A DNA stretch of 8,634 nucleotides from Betaproteobacteria bacterium (lineage in GTDB: Bacteria; Pseudomonadota; Gammaproteobacteria; Burkholderiales; SG8-41). Position 1 is the first letter of the stretch, and each line of letters starts with the position of its first letter. Made by a program: the position numbers and the translations under genes. Shown one piece after another: positions 6,579 through 8,634 of the stretch. The stretch spans positions 1 to 8,634 of the forward strand of contig JACOVL010000002.1 of the NCBI GenBank assembly GCA_016177355.1, in the 5' to 3' direction. The notes under the pieces were generated by a model. It was not told the origin of the DNA, did not search any database, and worked only from the letters and a program-made list of their open reading frames with translations.

Positions 6579-7187
6579 CTAGATTTCGCCGCGGCGCTTC
6601 AGCCGCGACAGTGTTTCGGGCGAGAGGTTGAGGTAGGAGGCGAGGTCTTTCTTGGGCAGGCATTCGGAGAGTTCGGCGTGCTTGCGCATGAAGCGCCGGA
6701 CCCGGCCGGACGCGTCCAGCAGATGAAGCGTGATGGTATGCGCCATAACCTCGCTCATGAGCTTCATGAGCTCGAACTCGAACACGTTCTTGACCGTCGG
6801 ATGGCATTCGAGGAAGCCGGCCCATTGCTGCATCGACAGTTTGGCTACCCGCACCTTGGTGACGGCGCAGATCGAATAGGGCAGGGGGGTCTTGAGGCGC
6901 CACGCGGCGTAGCTGGTGTCAATGTCGCTCTCGGCGGCGAAGCGCAGGATCATCTCCTTGCCCTGGGCGTTCGACACCACGCGCTTGAGGATCCCCTCGA
7001 TGATGAAGTACTGCTCCATCGCCCGGTCCCCCTGGTGCTCAAGCGCTTCGCCCTTGGGGTAGTCCGCGATTTCGAGCAGGGGCTCGAGTTCCTGCCGCTG
7101 GGTGGAGTTAAGATGCCTGAGGATCAGGTTCTGCCGCAGCTGCAGCCGGATAATTCCGGCTTCCGGGTGGCGATCGAGGGCGGGCAT
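6579..7187 (-). CDS. Crp/Fnr-family transcriptional regulator
   Basis: The 202-residue product has a cyclic-nucleotide-type beta-barrel sensor domain (about residues 20-120, with GEALEHQGD and YFIIEGILKRV), a long dimer helix (about 130-155) and a C-terminal helix-turn-helix (about 178-197, LPKKDLASYLNLSPETLSRL). In the recognition helix, Glu191, Ser194 and Arg195 match the E-x-x-S-R pattern by which FNR reads TTGA half-sites; CRP has R-E-x-x-x-R there. Its three cysteines (107, 128, 176) are scattered and there is no N-terminal cluster, so it is not an oxygen-sensing Fe-S FNR. It probably responds to a small molecule or another signal that is not known. The protein ends about seven residues after the recognition helix, lacking most of the usual beta-wing. 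ATG (complement of 7185-7187) has no clear Shine-Dalgarno sequence and sits 6 nt after a stable leader hairpin. It is divergent from oxc and convergent with tctA, and TTGAC-N4-GTCAA boxes lie at both its own promoter and that of tctC. Confidence 0.92.
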   Translation of the reverse strand: MPALDRHPEAGIIRLQLRQNLILRHLNSTQRQELEPLLEIADYPKGEALEHQGDRAMEQYFIIEGILKRVVSNAQGKEMILRFAAESDIDTSYAAWRLKTPLPYSICAVTKVRVAKLSMQQWAGFLECHPTVKNVFEFELMKLMSEVMAHTITLHLLDASGRVRRFMRKHAELSECLPKKDLASYLNLSPETLSRLKRRGEI

Positions 7188-7193
7188 GGCGGT

Positions 7194-7221
7194 TCGCTGC
7201 GGCGCGGCAGGGCCGCAGCGA
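7194..7221 (-). other. Stable hairpin in the 5' leader of the regulator mRNA
   Basis: TCGCTGCGGC (7194-7203) and GCCGCAGCGA (7212-7221) form a perfect 10-bp GC-rich stem with an 8-nt loop. On the minus-strand message it occupies almost the whole leader, between the predicted start of transcription (near 7223) and a point 6 nt before the ATG, where a ribosome site would be. No Shine-Dalgarno sequence is seen. It may lower translation or stabilise the 5' end. Confidence 0.55.
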
Positions 7222-7229
7222 CACGATCG

Positions 7230-7260
7230 AGTATAACCGCTAATTCTTGACCTCGGTCAA
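7230..7260 (-). promoter_or_regulatory. Probable promoter of the Crp/Fnr regulator gene, overlapped by its operator
   Basis: On the minus strand, TATACT (complement of 7230-7235; 5 of 6 consensus bases) lies 19 bp from TTGACC (complement of 7255-7260; 5 of 6). The 19-bp spacing is longer than ideal. The -35 hexamer is itself one arm of the TTGAC-N4-GTCAA palindrome, so a bound regulator would block polymerase. This predicts negative autoregulation; it is inference from positions. Confidence 0.5.
7247..7260. promoter_or_regulatory. Crp/Fnr-type operator between the regulator and oxc (TTGAC-N4-GTCAA)
   Basis: A perfect palindrome TTGAC-CTCG-GTCAA, extended to CTTGAC/GTCAAG at 7246-7261, lies in the 162-bp divergent gap. 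Its arms are identical to those upstream of tctC (3297-3310), while centre and flanks differ, as expected for two sites for one protein rather than a duplicated stretch. Its centre at 7253.5 is 29.5 bp before the oxc -10 box. Confidence 0.75.
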
Positions 7261-7282
7261 GGCCGCGGACCGGCCGACTGCC

Positions 7283-7288
7283 TATATT
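7283..7288 (+). promoter_or_regulatory. oxc -10 box, class II activator-dependent promoter
   Basis: TATATT matches the -10 consensus at 5 of 6 bases. The -35 position (around 7260-7265, AGGCCG) is poor, as in activator-dependent promoters. With transcription starting near 7295, the operator centre is at -41.5, the classic class II position for FNR and CRP. The leader would be about 55 nt and carries AAGGAGA (7338-7344) before the oxc ATG. Confidence 0.6.
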
Positions 7289-7349
7289 TAAAGCCCCTTC
7301 AAGGTGTTACCAGGCAAGCGCCGGTGCCGCACACGTCAAGGAGAAAGCC

Positions 7350-8634
7350 ATGGGAAACGTTGAAAATCCGGTCGCAGGCACCGCGGCCGACGTCCAGCTG
7401 ATACAGGAAATGACCGACGGCTTTCACCTGGTCATCGATGCCCTCAAGCTCAACGGCATCGACACGATCTTCGGTCTGCCCGGTATCCCGATCACCGACC
7501 TTACCCGCAAGGCACAGGCCGCAGGCCTGCGCGTGATCTCGTTCCGGCATGAGCAGAGCGCCGGCTACGCCGCGGCCATCGCCGGCTTCATGACGCAAAA
7601 GCCGGGCATCTGCCTGACGGTGTCCGCCCCCGGCTTCCTCAACGGCCTGACCGCGCTCGCCAACGCCACCACCAATTGCTTCCCGATGATCCTCGTGAGC
7701 GGCTCCAGCGAGCGCGAGATCGTCGACCTGCAGCAGGGTGACTACGAGGAGATGGACCAGCTGGCCATCGCCAGGCCGCTCGCCAAGGCCGCTTTCCGCG
7801 TGCTGCACGCCGAGGACATCGGCGTAGGCATCGCGCGCGCTATTCGCGCCGCGGTATCCGGCCGTCCGGGCGGCGTCTACCTCGACCTGCCGGCAAAATT
7901 GTTTAGCCAGACCCTGGACGCGGCAGCCGGCAAGAAATCGCTGATCAAGGTGGTCGATCCGGCGCCGCGCCAGATCCCGGCCCAGGACGCCGTGCAGCGC
8001 GCCCTTGAACTGCTGAAGAGCGCCAAGCGTCCGCTCATCCTGCTGGGCAAGGGGGCCGCCTACGCCCAGGCCGACGCGGACATCCGCGCCCTGGTCGAGA
8101 AGACCGGCATCCCCTACCTGCCCATGTCCATGGCCAAGGGCCTGCTGCCCGACACGCACGAGCAGTCCGCTGCCGCCACCCGCTCCTACGTGCTGGCCGA
8201 GGCTGACGTGGTGATGCTGGTCGGGGCGCGCCTCAACTGGCTGCTCTCGCACGGCAAGGGCAAGACCTGGGGCGGCAAGGACCCCAAGGACTGGGGCGGC
8301 CAGAAGTTCATCCAGATCGACATCTCGCCGCAGGAGGTGGACAGCAACGTCCGTATCGACGCCCCGCTGGTTGGCGACATCGGTTCCTGCGTGTCGCGGC
8401 TCCTCGCCGCGATTAACTCAACTGCGGGCTCCGGCTGGGCCAAGCCGCCGGCTGACTGGCTGCGGGCCATCGCCGAGCGCAAGAACAAGAACCTCGCCAA
8501 GATGGCCGAGACCCTGGCCAAGGATCCGACGCCGATGAATTTTCACAGCGCGCTTGCCGTGGTGCGCGACATCATCAAGGCCAACCCGGACGCGTGCCTC
8601 GTCAACGAAGGCGCCAACGCGCTGGACTTCACCC
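7350..8634 (+). CDS. oxc: Oxalyl-CoA decarboxylase, N-terminal 428 residues (runs off the right edge)
   Basis: Oxc is a thiamine-diphosphate enzyme that splits oxalyl-CoA to formyl-CoA and CO2, the key step of anaerobic-type oxalate breakdown in the cytoplasm. The visible part (of about 570-580 residues) holds the pyrimidine-binding domain and the central domain. It aligns closely with the Oxalobacter formigenes enzyme as I recall it: SFRHEQSAGYAA with the cofactor-activating Glu68 (Glu56 there), LTVSAPGFLNG, ATTNCFPMILVSGSSERE, DLQQGDYEEMDQ with Tyr132 and Glu133 (Tyr120 and Glu121 there), VSGRPGGVYLDLPAKLF, and GARLNWLLSHGKGKTWG. It ends in LVNEGANALDFT, just before the diphosphate-binding domain. 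ATG 7350 has AAGGAGA 6 bp upstream. The N-terminus is about 12 residues longer than in Oxalobacter. The gene is divergent from the Crp/Fnr regulator, with a class II-spaced box. Formyl-CoA transferase (frc), its usual partner, is not seen and may follow. Confidence 0.97.
   Translation, partial: MGNVENPVAGTAADVQLIQEMTDGFHLVIDALKLNGIDTIFGLPGIPITDLTRKAQAAGLRVISFRHEQSAGYAAAIAGFMTQKPGICLTVSAPGFLNGLTALANATTNCFPMILVSGSSEREIVDLQQGDYEEMDQLAIARPLAKAAFRVLHAEDIGVGIARAIRAAVSGRPGGVYLDLPAKLFSQTLDAAAGKKSLIKVVDPAPRQIPAQDAVQRALELLKSAKRPLILLGKGAAYAQADADIRALVEKTGIPYLPMSMAKGLLPDTHEQSAAATRSYVLAEADVVMLVGARLNWLLSHGKGKTWGGKDPKDWGGQKFIQIDISPQEVDSNVRIDAPLVGDIGSCVSRLLAAINSTAGSGWAKPPADWLRAIAERKNKNLAKMAETLAKDPTPMNFHSALAVVRDIIKANPDACLVNEGANALDFT

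Noticed and set aside
6590..6607. Hairpin CGCGGC/GCCGCG near the tctA and regulator stops as a bidirectional terminator
   Set aside because: It lies inside the regulator coding region and no T-run follows on either strand.
4951..6903. Long open frame of 650 codons on the minus strand across tctA
   Set aside because: It is antisense to tctA and crosses into the regulator; the Arg/Gln/His-rich translation looks like a shadow of GC-rich coding sequence.
7261..7275. GGCCG/CGGCC inverted repeat between operator and oxc -10 as a second operator
   Set aside because: A 5-bp GC repeat is expected by chance at this base composition, and there is no second copy upstream of tctC.
7299..8252. Minus-strand open frame opposite oxc
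   Set aside because: The plus strand here encodes unmistakable oxalyl-CoA decarboxylase, open to the window edge.

Overview
The window is a high-GC, gene-dense bacterial segment with all recognisable genes but one on the + strand. Bug-type (TctC) receptors, a Crp/Fnr activator, oxalyl-CoA decarboxylase, formate dehydrogenase and formate-tetrahydrofolate ligase together suggest an oxalate- or formate-using proteobacterium, most likely a betaproteobacterium. The taxon is an inference from gene content and protein style; no rRNA or other marker is present.

Layout. (1) Positions 2-625: the C-terminal part of a molybdopterin formate dehydrogenase alpha subunit, closed by an intrinsic terminator (648-668). 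(2) 712-2388: fhs, formate-tetrahydrofolate ligase. (3) 2435-3217: a TerC/YjbE-family membrane protein with its own possible -10 box. (4) 3429-6576: a complete tripartite tricarboxylate transporter in the order tctC-tctB-tctA, with a strong hairpin terminator between the receptor gene and the two membrane genes. (5) 6579-7187, minus strand: a Crp/Fnr-family regulator, tail-to-tail with tctA (2 bp apart). (6) 7350 to the right edge: the first 428 codons of oxalyl-CoA decarboxylase (oxc), transcribed divergently from the regulator.

How it may work together. Oxc cleaves oxalyl-CoA to formyl-CoA and CO2. Formyl-CoA yields formate, which formate dehydrogenase can oxidise for NADH and Fhs can load onto tetrahydrofolate for C1 biosynthesis. 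The most informative signal is a perfect 14-bp palindrome of Crp/Fnr type, TTGAC-N4-GTCAA. It occurs between the regulator and oxc (7247-7260) and again upstream of tctC (3297-3310). The regulator's recognition helix carries the E-x-x-S-R pattern that in FNR reads TTGA half-sites. At oxc the palindrome centre lies 29.5 bp from a TATATT box, the class II (-41.5) activator geometry, and the same palindrome overlaps the regulator's own probable -35. I infer a small regulon in which this regulator, which lacks FNR-type cysteines, controls oxc, itself and the transporter. The transporter is therefore a candidate oxalate (or related carboxylate) uptake system.

No tRNA, rRNA, CRISPR array, insertion sequence or prophage feature was seen. 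Formyl-CoA transferase (frc) is not in the window and may lie beyond the right edge.
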